DNA from: Phosphoribacter sp037045045
GTDB lineage: Bacteria > Actinomycetota > Actinomycetes > Actinomycetales > Dermatophilaceae
Direction of reading: 5' to 3'
Length of the DNA stretch: 64,000 nt
NCBI GenBank assembly: GCA_037045045.1
Contig: JBAOHL010000005.1
Location: 372,001 to 436,000, forward strand
The position numbers and the translations under genes were made by a program. The notes beneath the pieces are model-generated. The model was not told the origin of the DNA, searched no databases, and saw only the letters and a program-made list of their open reading frames with translations. Shown here piece after piece: positions 34,747-44,373 of this stretch (the stretch's first letter is position 1; every line of letters begins with the position of its first letter).

Positions 34747-35499
34747 TTAGCGCCAGCGGCCCATCGCGCTGAGCACGGCCAGCGCTGCCGGTCCGGCCGT
34801 CGACGAGCGCAGCACGCTCGCCCCGAGCCGCACCGGTGTGCCCCCAGCGGCGGTGAACCGTTCGAGCTCCGCCGCCGTGATGCCGCCCTCGGGGCCGACG
34901 ACGACGACGATCTCACCCGAGGTGGGCAACCCGACCGAGGCGAGCGGCATACCGGCTTCTTCGTGCAGGACGAGGCCCAGGCTCGCGCCGGCCAGCAGGC
35001 TTGCCACCGCGGGGTCGTCGGCAAGAGCATGGACCTTCGGCACCCACCACCGCCGCGACTGCTTGGCCGCCGCGACGACGAGGGAACGCCACGACGCGAG
35101 GCCCTTGTCGACCTTGTCGATCCGGTCCCCCCGCCAGCGGGCCACGCAGCGCTCGGCCTGCCATGGCACGACGGCGTCGACGCCGAGTTCGGTGGCCGCT
35201 TCGATTGCCTGCTCGTCGCGCCCACCCTTGGCAAGGGCCTGGACGAGGACGAGCTGCGGATCGACGGCGGGCTGGGTCTGCAGCGGCCCCAGCCGCACCG
35301 AGACGGTATGCCGGTCGGCGGACTCGACGCGACCGACCGCCCGCCGGCCCGCCCCGTCGCCCACGAGGACCTCGTCACCGGGTTGCACCCGCACGACGGC
35401 CGCCGCGTGCCGACCCTCGGGGCCGTCCAGGAGCACCACTCCCCCGGCCCCGGCCCCGTCAAGGGCCGGCGCCGGGGCGAGAAACAGCCGCGCGGTCAC
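34747..35499 (-). CDS. rsmE: 16S rRNA m3U1498 methyltransferase RsmE
   Basis: A 250-residue SPOUT-class methyltransferase that methylates U1498 of 16S rRNA. GPEGGITAAELERF with the SAM-binding knot and LGASVLRSSTAGPAALAVLSAM at the C-terminus are diagnostic; the N-terminal PUA-like part contains HAAAVVRVQPGDEVLVGDGAG. It starts with GTG 35499. It belongs to the dnaJ-rsmE-HIT-phoH series, with two inserted genes here. Confidence 0.94.
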   Translation of the reverse strand: MTARLFLAPAPALDGAGAGGVVLLDGPEGRHAAAVVRVQPGDEVLVGDGAGRRAVGRVESADRHTVSVRLGPLQTQPAVDPQLVLVQALAKGGRDEQAIEAATELGVDAVVPWQAERCVARWRGDRIDKVDKGLASWRSLVVAAAKQSRRWWVPKVHALADDPAVASLLAGASLGLVLHEEAGMPLASVGLPTSGEIVVVVGPEGGITAAELERFTAAGGTPVRLGASVLRSSTAGPAALAVLSAMGRWR

Positions 35500-35550
35500 G
35501 ACGGCGCGCCGAGTCGGGGGACCCGCGGGAGGCAGGGGCTGGTCGGCGCG

Positions 35551-38145
35551 CTAGTCGCGGTAGATCCCGCGGCCGAACGTCGAGACGTAGACCTTCCCGT
35601 CCGGTCCGAGGACCGCCTGCGTGGCGACCGTGGCCGGAATCGACCCTCGCGTCCACACCGGCGCGCCGCTCGTCAGGCTGCCCGCACCAGTCCAGGTCGT
35701 CTCGAGGACACCGAGGTCGGTCGCGAGGACGACCCGGTTGGTGCCCGGGACGATCAACACGTCGTCGCTCGGCACGTCCGGCAGGTTGCCAGAGACGTCG
35801 GTCCACGTCGCGGCGGCCGTCCCGTCGGGGTTGGTGGCACCGGTGACGGTCACGCGGAAGACGTGACCGGCACCGGCGAGGTCGTGACCTGGCCCGTCGA
35901 CCCAGTTGCGCGAGAACCCACCGAAGACGACGTAGCTGCTCTTCGAGTCGCTGGGGTCGGGGGTAACGCCCGTGATCATCCGTACCGGGACGTTGGCAGA
36001 CGTGGCGACCTGGCGGTACGTGCCGTCGCCGGCGTTGGTGAGCAGCCCGCGCGCGAACGTCGCACCGGGGTTGCAGGCGCCGCACCACCCGGCCCATACC
36101 TGCCGACCCCGGCTGGCGATCGCGGTGATCGAGTGGCCCGCCCCCGAGTCGGCGGCCTTGGTCCAGTCCGCACCGCTACGCGAATCCCAGGTCCTCGTGT
36201 TTGTCCACACGTACTGCCCGCCGGCGACCCAGAAGCCCTCGTCGCTACCGTCGATGCCGAACGGCGCGATGAACCGTGGCAGCGGGTCGGCGGGCGCGAT
36301 GTCGATGATCGCGCCGTCGGACGCCGGACTCCCGTCGGCGACCCCGCAGTTGAGGGTGAGTTGCAGGGTGAGGCCGACGTATTCGCCCACCGACCGACAG
36401 CCGTTGTTCGGGTCGGCGATCTGTCTGCCGCCGTCCCCGCCGAACGGCGAGACCATCGCCGCGTTACGCGGATCCAGCAACGAGACGCCGTTGTCCTGCA
36501 ACCCGCCCCAGACGAGCATCTGCGAGGTGCTGCCCGGCACCCGGCCGACGGCAACCCCGTAGTACTGCAGGAAGTTCAGCTCGCCGCTGCTGGCCCACGA
36601 GGTCCACGCCGAGGCGCTTGACGCAGTCGGGCGGCTGTAGAGCCCACCGTCGTTGCCGACGTAGATCGTCCCCGCGTCGGGGCTGAAGGCGATGGCGTGC
36701 TGGTCGGCGTGCGTGACGTTTCCGTCGCAGGTGTTCGCCGAGTCAAGGTAGCTCCAGCAGGCGAAGCCGAAGTCCCAATACCGGCCGATGGTCTGCCACG
36801 TCGCCCCACCGTTGCGGGTCTCGTAGACCTCCTCGAGCCCGGCGTACAGGTGGTTGGGGTCGGCCGGATCGACGCCGAGGAACTGGTTGTACCACGCCTG
36901 GACACCCGGCTGGTATCCCCCGCCGATGCGCTGCTTACGTTCCGCGGAGCCGCTCTGGGCGAAGACCTGAGAGTTGGCGATCTGGTTGTACGGTCCGGCG
37001 GCGGCGCCGCCGTTGCGCGACACGTAGACGCCGGCCAGCGCGCTGGCCTTACCGGCGAGCAGCGCGGCTGGCGACTCCATCATCACGTAGAGCGCGGACC
37101 CGTCGGCCGAGTAACGCATCGTCGCGTTGCCCACGTCCTTGGGGTTGATCGCGCCCTGCGGGTTGACCTTGGCGAAGCTCGCCCCGCCGTCCGTGCTGAG
37201 GTAGAAGCCGTTGTATGCCGCGCCGCTGCGCCAGGCGACGTTGGCGAGAACGACCTTGCCGTTCGTGCCGGGCTGCACGACGACGTCGTTGGCGATATCC
37301 CGGTAGCTGGCAGCGACGTCGCCGCAGCCGACCATGCCCTGCGCACAGGGAGCCAGGAGCAACTGCCACGCCCCGGAGGTCGTCGTCATCGAGTGGACGT
37401 AGAGACCCCTGGACGCGGCGACGAAAACCCGCGACGTAGCCCGGTCGATGAACATCCCCCGGATGACCTGGCTGTCCAGTTCGGTGCCCCCGACCCGGTC
37501 GCCGGGGGTGAACGTGCCGCCCTGCGGTGAACCGAGCCGGTAGACACCGGCCCCGACATAGGTGCTCGACGCCGTCGTGCCGTCGCCCGTGGCCAGCCAA
37601 AGGTTGCCGGTCGGGTCGACCTGCAGTTGCCCGACGGATTGGGTGGGCAGGGCGTCGGCAATCGGCGTCCAGGTGCTGCCGTGGTCGCAACTGCGCGAGA
37701 CACCGCTCATCGCCCCACCGGCATACACGCATCGTCCGTCGGCCGCGACCGCCTGGACGCGTCCGCTGACATCACCCGCACCGCCGCTGCTGTTGGAGGC
37801 GCCCGGGTCCCGGTAGCGCGGGTCGTCGGCGTTATAGCGGACGTTGGTGATCTGAGACCAGGAGGTCGCCGAGGGGGCCAGCGCCGCGAGTTGGGCGGTC
37901 GCGTTCGCATACGCTCCGGGGGCGACCAGGCCGGTCGGAGCCGTGCGGGCCTCCTGGAACTGGTCCACCGACTCCATGAGTTCCTGCGCTTCGTCGCCGG
38001 CGTCGTGGATGCGTCCACCGCTTCCGCGGGGATCGGGCTGGCCGGCGGCAGCGAGGTTCGCGCCGCCGAGGCCCAGGGCGATCACGCCTGCCGTGGTCAT
38101 GGCGATCAGTCGCCGGGTCCGCACTCTGGTCATGCCGACGGTCAT
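35551..38145 (-). CDS. Large secreted beta-propeller (sialidase-like/VPS10-type) protein
   Basis: An 864-residue exported protein. A twin-Arg-free signal peptide (RRLIAMTTAGVIALGLGGANLAAAG) starts it. The rest is a repeat-rich beta-propeller with BNR/Asp-box-like motifs (SCDHGSTWTPI, STDGGASFAKV, TRNGGATWQTI), typical of sialidase-like or sortilin-type folds. GNDGGLYSRP and STFGRGIYRD repeats recur. No catalytic sialidase set is clear, so an enzymatic role is uncertain. ATG 38145 follows GGAG at 6 bases; a TTG four codons upstream is an alternative. It interrupts the dnaJ-rsmE order. Confidence 0.72.
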   Translation of the reverse strand: MTVGMTRVRTRRLIAMTTAGVIALGLGGANLAAAGQPDPRGSGGRIHDAGDEAQELMESVDQFQEARTAPTGLVAPGAYANATAQLAALAPSATSWSQITNVRYNADDPRYRDPGASNSSGGAGDVSGRVQAVAADGRCVYAGGAMSGVSRSCDHGSTWTPIADALPTQSVGQLQVDPTGNLWLATGDGTTASSTYVGAGVYRLGSPQGGTFTPGDRVGGTELDSQVIRGMFIDRATSRVFVAASRGLYVHSMTTTSGAWQLLLAPCAQGMVGCGDVAASYRDIANDVVVQPGTNGKVVLANVAWRSGAAYNGFYLSTDGGASFAKVNPQGAINPKDVGNATMRYSADGSALYVMMESPAALLAGKASALAGVYVSRNGGAAAGPYNQIANSQVFAQSGSAERKQRIGGGYQPGVQAWYNQFLGVDPADPNHLYAGLEEVYETRNGGATWQTIGRYWDFGFACWSYLDSANTCDGNVTHADQHAIAFSPDAGTIYVGNDGGLYSRPTASSASAWTSWASSGELNFLQYYGVAVGRVPGSTSQMLVWGGLQDNGVSLLDPRNAAMVSPFGGDGGRQIADPNNGCRSVGEYVGLTLQLTLNCGVADGSPASDGAIIDIAPADPLPRFIAPFGIDGSDEGFWVAGGQYVWTNTRTWDSRSGADWTKAADSGAGHSITAIASRGRQVWAGWCGACNPGATFARGLLTNAGDGTYRQVATSANVPVRMITGVTPDPSDSKSSYVVFGGFSRNWVDGPGHDLAGAGHVFRVTVTGATNPDGTAAATWTDVSGNLPDVPSDDVLIVPGTNRVVLATDLGVLETTWTGAGSLTSGAPVWTRGSIPATVATQAVLGPDGKVYVSTFGRGIYRD

Positions 38146-38287
38146 GGTCGACTCCAAGGCTTGGTGGTATGGGTAGTCACCGCGACAGCCCCCGCGCCGC
38201 CTGGGACACGATAAGCCCGCGGATGGCCTTCTGGGAACAGGTCGCGCCGGTCCGTCGGGGCTGACTGCGTCTGCGCCGGATGCCGGC

Positions 38288-39418
38288 CTAGAAACCCTTG
38301 AACGCGTCCCGCAGCTTGCCGAGCAGGCCCTTGTCGTCCTCCTCGGCCAGCCGACCGACCGGGCGCTCTTCGCCGCGCAGGGTGGCCAGGCGGCGCAGCA
38401 GCTGCTCCTGCTCGTCGGTGAGCCGAGTCGGCGTGGCGACCGCCGCGTGCACGAGCAGGTCGCCGCGGCCGGTGCCTCGCAGATGGGTCACCCCGAGCCC
38501 TCGCATCGTCACCACGTCGCCCGGCTGGGTGCCCACCCGGACATCGAGCGGACGGGGCCCGTCGAAGGTATCGAGGTCGATCACGGTGCCGAGCGCCGCG
38601 GCGGTCATCGGCAGCTCGACGGTGCAGTGCAGGTCGTCGCCCCGGCGCGTGTACGTCGGATGGGGCCGCACTGCGACCTCGACGTAAAGGTCGCCGGCCG
38701 GGCCGCCACCGGCTCCCACCTCCCCTTCGCCGGCGAGTTGGATCCGGGTGCCGGTGTCGACTCCGGCGGGCACCTTGAGGGTGAGCGTGCGGCGGGTGCG
38801 TACCCGGCCCTGCCCCGAGCACTCGAAGCACGGGTGGGTGATGACGCTGCCGTAACCATGGCAGTTCTGGCACGGCCGGGAGGTCATCACCTGGCCGAGG
38901 AAGGAGCGCTGGACCGACTGGACCTCGCCGCGCCCCCGGCACATCTTGCACTGCTTGACGCCGGTGCCCGGCTGGGCCCCGTCGCCCTGGCAGCTCCCGC
39001 AGCGAACGGCGGTGTCGATGGCCAGTTCCTCCTGCGACCCGAACACCGCGGCGTGCAGGTCGATATCGAGCCGGACGAGTGCGTCCTGCCCTCGGTGCAC
39101 CCGTGAACGCGGACCACGAGCCGTCGCCGCGCCACCGAAGAACGCGTCCATGACGTCGCTGAAGGAGAACCCTTGGGCCCCGAATCCCCCACCGCCCCCG
39201 CCGGTCGCGAAGGGGTCGACGCCCATGTCGTACGCACGTCGCTTCTCGGGGTCCGAGAGCACTTCGTAGGCCCGCGAGACGGCCTTGAATTGCTCCTCCG
39301 CCTCGGCGCCCTCCGCGACGTCGGGATGCAGCTTCCGCGCGAGCCGCCGGTAGGCGCGCTTGATCTCTTCGACGTTGGCCTCGCGCGAGACACCGAGGTC
39401 GGCGTAGTAGTCGCTCAA
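38288..39418 (-). CDS. dnaJ: Chaperone protein DnaJ
   Basis: A 376-residue type I DnaJ. The J-domain includes DYYADLGVSREANVEEIKRAYRRLARKLHPDVAEG with the HPD tripeptide. Then come a Gly/Phe-rich linker, four CxxCxGxG repeats of the zinc-binding domain (CGSCQGDG, CKMCRGRG, CQNCHGYG, CFECSGQG) and the C-terminal peptide-binding domains. It activates DnaK. The TTG start at 39418 is preceded by AAGGA. It follows hrcA, and the CIRCE box upstream of hrcA would put both under heat-shock control. Confidence 0.95.
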   Translation of the reverse strand: MSDYYADLGVSREANVEEIKRAYRRLARKLHPDVAEGAEAEEQFKAVSRAYEVLSDPEKRRAYDMGVDPFATGGGGGGFGAQGFSFSDVMDAFFGGAATARGPRSRVHRGQDALVRLDIDLHAAVFGSQEELAIDTAVRCGSCQGDGAQPGTGVKQCKMCRGRGEVQSVQRSFLGQVMTSRPCQNCHGYGSVITHPCFECSGQGRVRTRRTLTLKVPAGVDTGTRIQLAGEGEVGAGGGPAGDLYVEVAVRPHPTYTRRGDDLHCTVELPMTAAALGTVIDLDTFDGPRPLDVRVGTQPGDVVTMRGLGVTHLRGTGRGDLLVHAAVATPTRLTDEQEQLLRRLATLRGEERPVGRLAEEDDKGLLGKLRDAFKGF

Positions 39419-39458
39419 CGAATGTCCTTGTCGGGCCGGCGAACTGACGTCAGGGGGG

Positions 39459-40490
39459 TCATGGTTCGAGCAGATGGGAGACGTATGCCGCGACGGCGCG
39501 GACCGAGGCCATCGCCGCGGGATAGTCCATGCGGGTGGGCCCGAGCACGCCGAGACCGGCGAGAGACTCGTGGCCGGTGCCGTAGGACGTCGACACGACG
39601 GAGGCCGAGACCAGGCCTTCGTGTTCGTTCTCGTGGCCGATCCGGACCGCCACCGCATCGCGCCCCACCCCGAGCGTGCCGAAGAGCCGCAGCAGCACGA
39701 CGTGCTCCTCCAAGGCCTCGAGCACCGGACCGATGGTGCGTGGGAAATCCGAACCGAACCGGGTGAGGTTGCTCGTGCCGGCCATGACGACGCGCTCTTC
39801 GCGCTCCTGCACGAGCACATCGTCCAGGGCGCGCAGCACCGCGCGCACGACGTCGCGCTCGGCGGGGTCGAACCGCTCCGGCAGCGAGGCGAGCTGTGAC
39901 GCGGCCACCGTCAGGCGCAGTCCGGTGGCCTCGACGGCGAGCGCGGTCCGCAGCCGCGTGACGAGGTCTTCGCCGAGGACGTCGTCGACCGGGCGGCCGA
40001 CCTCGACGACGCGCTGCTCGACCCGGCCGCTGTCGACGATGAGCACGACCATGATCCGGCCCCGGCCCATCGGGACGAGCTCGATGTGCCGCACCGTCGA
40101 CCGGGTGAGTGAGGGGTACTGCATGACGGCGACCTGGTGGGTGAGTGAGGACAGCAGCCGCACCGTGCGATCGACAACGTCGTCGAGGTCGACGGCCCCG
40201 TCGAGGAACGTCGCGATGGCCCGGCGCTCGGCACCGGAGAGCAGGCGCACGGCGGCCAACCGGTCGACGAAGAGTCGATACCCGGCGTCCGTCGGCACCC
40301 GGCCGGCGGACGTGTGCGGCGCGTGGATGAGCCCCTCTTCTTCCAGCAGCGCCATGTCGTTGCGCACCGTGGCCGCGGACACCCCGAAGTGGTGCCGCTC
40401 GACGAGGGCCTTCGACCCGACCGGTTCGCAGGTGCGCACGTAGTCCTGGACGATGGCGCGCAGCACGTCGAGTCGCCGTTCCTCGCTCAT
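39459..40490 (-). CDS. hrcA: Heat-inducible transcription repressor HrcA
   Basis: A 343-residue winged-helix repressor of heat-shock genes. EERRLDVLRAIVQDYVRTCEPVGSKALVERH is the DNA-binding start, then SAATVRNDMALLEEEGLIHAPHTSAGRVPTDAGYRLFVD. It binds the CIRCE element, and the GroE chaperone is its usual coeffector. The operator is 65-92 bases upstream of its own start, so it probably represses itself and dnaJ. Confidence 0.96.
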   Translation of the reverse strand: MSEERRLDVLRAIVQDYVRTCEPVGSKALVERHHFGVSAATVRNDMALLEEEGLIHAPHTSAGRVPTDAGYRLFVDRLAAVRLLSGAERRAIATFLDGAVDLDDVVDRTVRLLSSLTHQVAVMQYPSLTRSTVRHIELVPMGRGRIMVVLIVDSGRVEQRVVEVGRPVDDVLGEDLVTRLRTALAVEATGLRLTVAASQLASLPERFDPAERDVVRAVLRALDDVLVQEREERVVMAGTSNLTRFGSDFPRTIGPVLEALEEHVVLLRLFGTLGVGRDAVAVRIGHENEHEGLVSASVVSTSYGTGHESLAGLGVLGPTRMDYPAAMASVRAVAAYVSHLLEP

Positions 40491-40554
40491 CGCACCTCCG
40501 TCCCGAGCTGGCCCGTCGGGTCTGCCTCCACCTGGTTCGAGAAGGCCCGGTGGG

Positions 40555-40582
40555 CTGGCACTCTCCCCCGACGAGTGCCAAG
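40555..40582 (-). promoter_or_regulatory. CIRCE operator
   Basis: CTGGCACTC-N9-GAGTGCCAAG is an inverted repeat of the CIRCE form (TTAGCACTC-N9-GAGTGCTAA) in the gap between hrcA and the divergent DUF3097 gene. It is 65 bases upstream of hrcA. HrcA should bind it. Confidence 0.92.
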
Positions 40583-40647
40583 TCTACCGGCCCGCGTGGG
40601 TATGCCGGGCCGCGGCGAGTCTGGGCGGTCGGGGCGAGCACGCGGCA

Positions 40648-40653
40648 TACCCT
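40648..40653 (+). promoter_or_regulatory. -10 hexamer TACCCT of the DUF3097 gene
   Basis: TACCCT, inside GGCATACCCT, ends 6 bases before GTG 40660. The arrangement is the same as at leuL and the DinG-like helicase. Confidence 0.55.
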
Positions 40654-40659
40654 GCGCCC

Positions 40660-41547
40660 GTGGACCGCGATGGCGCCGACGTGCTGGCCGGGGATCGGCG
40701 CCCCCATCGGGCCCGGTCCCGCCCGGTGCCGGCCGAGCCGGGTCTGGTCGTCGAGCAGGTCGAGACCGGCTGGTGCGGCGCGGTCGTGCGGGTGGAGAAG
40801 GCCGGCGGGATGCACGTCGTGCACCTGGAAGACCGGTCCGGGCGCACCCGGGGATTCCCGCTCGGGCCGGGATTCCTGATCGACGGGGCGCCCGTGCTGC
40901 TGACCCCGCCGAGGGCCGCTGCCCGGGCCGCGTTGGCGGTGGCCCGGGCAGACGAGCGGCGGACCGCAAGCGGCTCGGTCGCGGTGCCCGGGGCGCGGGC
41001 CAGGGTCGCCGCGGCGTCCCGGCTCTGGGTCGAAGGGCGCCACGACGCCGAGCTCGTCGAGAAGATCTGGGGCGCCGACCTGCGCGTCGAGGGCGTCGTC
41101 GTCGAGGCCCTCGACGGCGTGGACGACCTGCTCGGCGCGGTCGACGGGTTCGGGCCTACGCCGCGGCGGCGCCTCGGGGTCCTCGTGGACCACCTCGTCC
41201 CGGGCACCAAGGAGGCGGCCATCGTCGACCGCGTCCGGAGTCAGGCGGCCGGGCGCGACAGCGTGCTCGTGCTGGGCCACCCCTACGTCGACGTCTGGCA
41301 GGCCGTCCGACCGGCCCGGCTGGGCCTGCGCGCCTGGCCGCTCGTGCCACGCGGGCAGTCGTGGAAGCACGGGGTGTGCGCCGCGCTCGGGTGGCCCCAC
41401 GCGACCCAGGCGGACATCGCGCTCGCCTGGCGGCGCATCCTTGCCGCCGTCTCGACGTATTCGGACCTGGAACCGGCGCTCTTGTCCAGTGTCGAAGCAC
41501 TCATCGACTTCGTCACCGTCGACTCTCCAGAGGAAGGCCACTCGTGA
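40660..41547 (+). CDS. DUF3097-family protein
   Basis: A 295-residue actinobacterial protein of DUF3097. The central conserved run VEGRHDAELVEKIWGADLRVEGVVVEALDGVDDL and VLVDHLVPGTKEAAIVDRV, with HPYVDVWQAVRP and PRGQSWKHGVCAALGW further on, suggest a TOPRIM-like nucleotide or nucleic-acid fold. No function is established. GTG 40660 seems leaderless. It overlaps the following DUF4870 gene (GTGA). Confidence 0.85.
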   Translation: MDRDGADVLAGDRRPHRARSRPVPAEPGLVVEQVETGWCGAVVRVEKAGGMHVVHLEDRSGRTRGFPLGPGFLIDGAPVLLTPPRAAARAALAVARADERRTASGSVAVPGARARVAAASRLWVEGRHDAELVEKIWGADLRVEGVVVEALDGVDDLLGAVDGFGPTPRRRLGVLVDHLVPGTKEAAIVDRVRSQAAGRDSVLVLGHPYVDVWQAVRPARLGLRAWPLVPRGQSWKHGVCAALGWPHATQADIALAWRRILAAVSTYSDLEPALLSSVEALIDFVTVDSPEEGHS

Positions 41548-42029
41548 GCCAGGCCGCCGACCAGACCCCCACTCCCCCCCAGCCGGCAATCCCGCCGCCG
41601 CCCGGCCCGAGCTCCGGGCCGAACGCGGCCGACGTCCCGCCGGACGCGCCGGGCTACCGGAGTCGACCGGTGCCCGGCCCCGGCGCATATGCCGGACCCG
41701 TCCCGGTGTCCCCCTCGGATGCCCGGACGATGAGCTTGTTGGCTCACGTCGGAGGCATCATCGTGGGCTTCGTCGCCCCACTCGTCGTGTACCTCCTCTA
41801 CAAGGATCGCGACCAGTTCGTCCGCGGCCACGCGGCCGAGGCACTGAACTTCCAGATCACCGTTTTCATCGCCTACGTCGCCGCGACGGTCACCTCGTTC
41901 GTCGGCGTGGGTTTCCTGCTGTTCTTCGCGGTGTGGGTGTGCTCGATCATCTTCGCGATCCAGGGAGCCATCGCCGCGAACGCCGGCCGCCCTTACCGCT
42001 ACCCGGTGTCCATCCGGATGCTCAGCTGA
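41544..42029 (+). CDS. DUF4870/Tic20-like membrane protein
   Basis: A 161-residue membrane protein. A Pro-rich cytoplasmic N-terminus of about 55 residues precedes SLLAHVGGIIVGFVAPLVVYLLYKDRDQFVRGHAAEALNFQ, which is the DUF4870 signature, and two further helices. It ends in RPYRYPVSIRMLS. GTG 41544 overlaps the DUF3097 stop; an AGAGGAAGG ribosome site lies just before. Function is unknown. Confidence 0.87.
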   Translation: MSQAADQTPTPPQPAIPPPPGPSSGPNAADVPPDAPGYRSRPVPGPGAYAGPVPVSPSDARTMSLLAHVGGIIVGFVAPLVVYLLYKDRDQFVRGHAAEALNFQITVFIAYVAATVTSFVGVGFLLFFAVWVCSIIFAIQGAIAANAGRPYRYPVSIRMLS

Positions 42030-42056
42030 GCGCCCAACCCGGACCGGGCCCTCGCG

Positions 42057-43370
42057 TCAGGCGAGCAGCCGGCGCACGACATGGTCGGCCAGCAGACGAC
42101 CGCGCCGGGTGAGCCGCACGGAGCGCTCGAGCACCGCGGCCCGGCCGTCGACGAGACCGTCGGCGACCAAGGCAGCGACCTCCCGGGCGCCTTGCGGACG
42201 CAGTTTCCCGATGGGCAGGCCCTGAGCCAACCGCACCCGTAGCAACACCTGCTCGTGGTAGCGCTGCTCGGCGGTGAGCACCTCACGGGCCGCGGCCGGC
42301 GAGCGACCGTCGGCCAGGGCCTGCGCGTATGCCGTGGGGTGGCGCACGTTCCACCACCGCACGCCCCCGATGTGCGTGTGTGCTCCCGGCCCGACGCCCC
42401 ACCAGTCGTCGCTGCTCCAGTAGCCGAGGTTGTGTCGGCAGCGGGTGTCCGGGCGGTCGGCCCTGGCCCAGTTCGACACCTCGTACCAGGCGAAACCGGC
42501 CGCCCCGAGGGCCGCGTCGGCCCGTTCGTAGCGGTCGGCGAGCACGTCATCCTCCGGTGGGCGGACCAACCCGGCACGGACCTGTGCCGCTAGCCGGGTG
42601 CCGGGCTCGATGACGAGGGCATAGGCCGACAGATGGTCCGGGCGCAGCTCGAGCGCCGCCGCCAACGAGGTGTCCCAGTCGGTGTCGGTCTCCCCGGGCG
42701 CCCCGTAGATGAGGTCGAGGCTGACCTGCATCCCGGCGTCCCGGACGGCCGCGACCGCTGCCGCGACACCCGCGGGATCGTGGGTGCGGTCTAAGGCGGC
42801 GAGCACGCGAGGGACGGCCGACTGCATCCCCAGGCTGACCCGGGTGAACCCGGCCTCGGCGAGCTCGCGCATCCCGGCAGGGCTCACCGTGTCGGGGTTC
42901 GCCTCCGTGGTGACCTCGGCGTCCTCGGCCAGGCCCCACCGGGCGCGGATGCCGTGCAGTAGCCGGGCCAGGTCCCTGGCCGGCAACAGGGTGGGCGTGC
43001 CCCCTCCGACGAACACCGTGTCGACCGTGGGTGCCGTCGGGCCGAGCACCCGAACGGCCAGGTCGAGTTCGCTCAGGGCGGTGTCGACGTACCCGGTGGG
43101 GCCCGCCGCGTCGAGCGGGCCGGCCGGACCTGCGACCGCAGGGACCGCCCCGTCCGTCGCGCCGGAGGGTCCGGCGACGAGCCGGCTCGCCGAATCGTCG
43201 GGCAGGTGGGCAGGCACGTAGGTGTTGAAGTCGCAGTACCCACAGCGGACCCGGCAGAACGGCACATGGACGTAGACCCCGAAGGGCCGCCGACCCAGTT
43301 CGGCGAGGGCACGTGCCGGTAGCTGCCCACCCGTTGGGGCCGGGTCCCCCTCGGGCTGCGCGGACGGCAT
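42057..43370 (-). CDS. hemW: Radical SAM protein HemW-like
   Basis: A 437-residue protein with the radical-SAM motif CRVRCGYC, followed by VDTVFVGGGTPTLLP, EVTTEANPDTV, RVSLGMQSAVPRVLAALDR, DLIYGAPGETDTDW and the C-terminal LNYGYW-type HNLGYWSSDDWWGVGPGAHTH. HemW is a heme-binding chaperone and not a coproporphyrinogen oxidase, although it is often misannotated as such. An insert of about 30 residues follows the CxxxCxxC motif. ATG 43370 lies in a copy of the GGTATGCCG motif; ATG 43379 is an alternative. It lies near hrcA and lepA, as in other actinobacteria. Confidence 0.9.
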   Translation of the reverse strand: MPSAQPEGDPAPTGGQLPARALAELGRRPFGVYVHVPFCRVRCGYCDFNTYVPAHLPDDSASRLVAGPSGATDGAVPAVAGPAGPLDAAGPTGYVDTALSELDLAVRVLGPTAPTVDTVFVGGGTPTLLPARDLARLLHGIRARWGLAEDAEVTTEANPDTVSPAGMRELAEAGFTRVSLGMQSAVPRVLAALDRTHDPAGVAAAVAAVRDAGMQVSLDLIYGAPGETDTDWDTSLAAALELRPDHLSAYALVIEPGTRLAAQVRAGLVRPPEDDVLADRYERADAALGAAGFAWYEVSNWARADRPDTRCRHNLGYWSSDDWWGVGPGAHTHIGGVRWWNVRHPTAYAQALADGRSPAAAREVLTAEQRYHEQVLLRVRLAQGLPIGKLRPQGAREVAALVADGLVDGRAAVLERSVRLTRRGRLLADHVVRRLLA

Positions 43371-43479
43371 ACCGCCCATCCTCTCAGCCGCGCACCCAGG
43401 CGGGCGGTGAGGACCACTGCGTCAACCGTGCCGTCGAAGCCGCCCGTCGGGCCGGAGCACCCGGCCCGAGGACCCGACG

Positions 43480-43485
43480 TATCGT
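43480..43485 (+). promoter_or_regulatory. -10 hexamer TATCGT of the phosphatase gene
   Basis: TATCGT ends 6 bases before GTG 43492, another predicted leaderless start. Confidence 0.5.
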
Positions 43486-43491
43486 CGAGGG

Positions 43492-44298
43492 GTGCACCAG
43501 ATCCGCTGGCTCGACCTCGACGGCGTTCTCAACATGCGCGACGTCGGCGGCATGCCGACGGTCGACGGCGGCCAGATCCGTCCCGGTCGTCTCATTCGCA
43601 GCGACAGCCTCCAACACCTGTCGGCCGCGGGGGTCCGTGGGCTCGTCGAGGACCTCGGGGTCACCGACGTCGTGGATCTGCGCACCCACGTCGAGTTGGC
43701 CCGCGAGGGGGCCGGCCCCTTGCACGGTGATCCGAGGGTCCGGATCAGCCACTTCACCCTGTACGCCGACGACACCGCCGAGGGTGGGGTCCCCGCCGGC
43801 GAGCGGGAACTGCCCTGGACGCGCCCCCCGACATCGGACGCTCCGGTCGCCTCACCCGACACTGACCACGACGCACACTGGTCGGGTCACTACCTCGGCT
43901 ATCTTGCCCAGCGTCCGGAGAACGTCGTCGCCGCACTGCGCGCCGTCGCCGCGGCGCCCGGGGCCGTCGTCGTCCACTGCGCCGCCGGCAAGGACCGCAC
44001 CGGCACGGTGACGGCACTGGCGCTCACGGTCGCCGGGGCCCAACGCGCCGAGGTGCTCGCCGACTTCGCCCGATCGGCGGAGCGAGTGCCGCTCATCCTG
44101 GCCCGGCTCAAGGCCAACCCGGCATATGCCAGCGACATGCGGACGAAGACGGTCACCGAGCAGTCCCCGCGGGCCGAGACGATGGCGTTGCTGCTCGACA
44201 CCCTGGACCGCACCTACGGTGGGCCGCTGGGCTGGTTGGCCGCCCAGGGATGGACCGGCGCCGATACCACGGCGTTGCGGGCGAAGCTGCTCGACTGA
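43492..44298 (+). CDS. Tyrosine-protein phosphatase (DSP/Y_phosphatase3 type)
   Basis: A 268-residue cysteine phosphatase. The P-loop is VVVHCAAGKDRTGT (Cys and Arg), with an upstream NMRDVGGMPTVDGGQIRPGRLIRSDSL stretch and DVVDLRTHVELAREG. It resembles the mycobacterial PtpB family that can dephosphorylate phosphotyrosine and phosphoinositides. Its C-terminus has YGGPLGWLAAQGW. Substrate and export are not indicated; no signal peptide is seen. Confidence 0.87.
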   Translation: MHQIRWLDLDGVLNMRDVGGMPTVDGGQIRPGRLIRSDSLQHLSAAGVRGLVEDLGVTDVVDLRTHVELAREGAGPLHGDPRVRISHFTLYADDTAEGGVPAGERELPWTRPPTSDAPVASPDTDHDAHWSGHYLGYLAQRPENVVAALRAVAAAPGAVVVHCAAGKDRTGTVTALALTVAGAQRAEVLADFARSAERVPLILARLKANPAYASDMRTKTVTEQSPRAETMALLLDTLDRTYGGPLGWLAAQGWTGADTTALRAKLLD

Positions 44299-44360
44299 GC
44301 CGCTCCCGGCCCGCCCGCCGAGAGCTGCCAGCCCGCAGCGGTTGCCCAGCCGCCGGATCG

Positions 44361-44366
44361 TATGCT
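44361..44366 (+). promoter_or_regulatory. -10 hexamer TATGCT of the acyltransferase gene
   Basis: TATGCT ends 7 bases before GTG 44374. This favours that start over the ATG at 44362, which lies within the hexamer. Confidence 0.5.
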
Positions 44367-44373
44367 GCCAGCC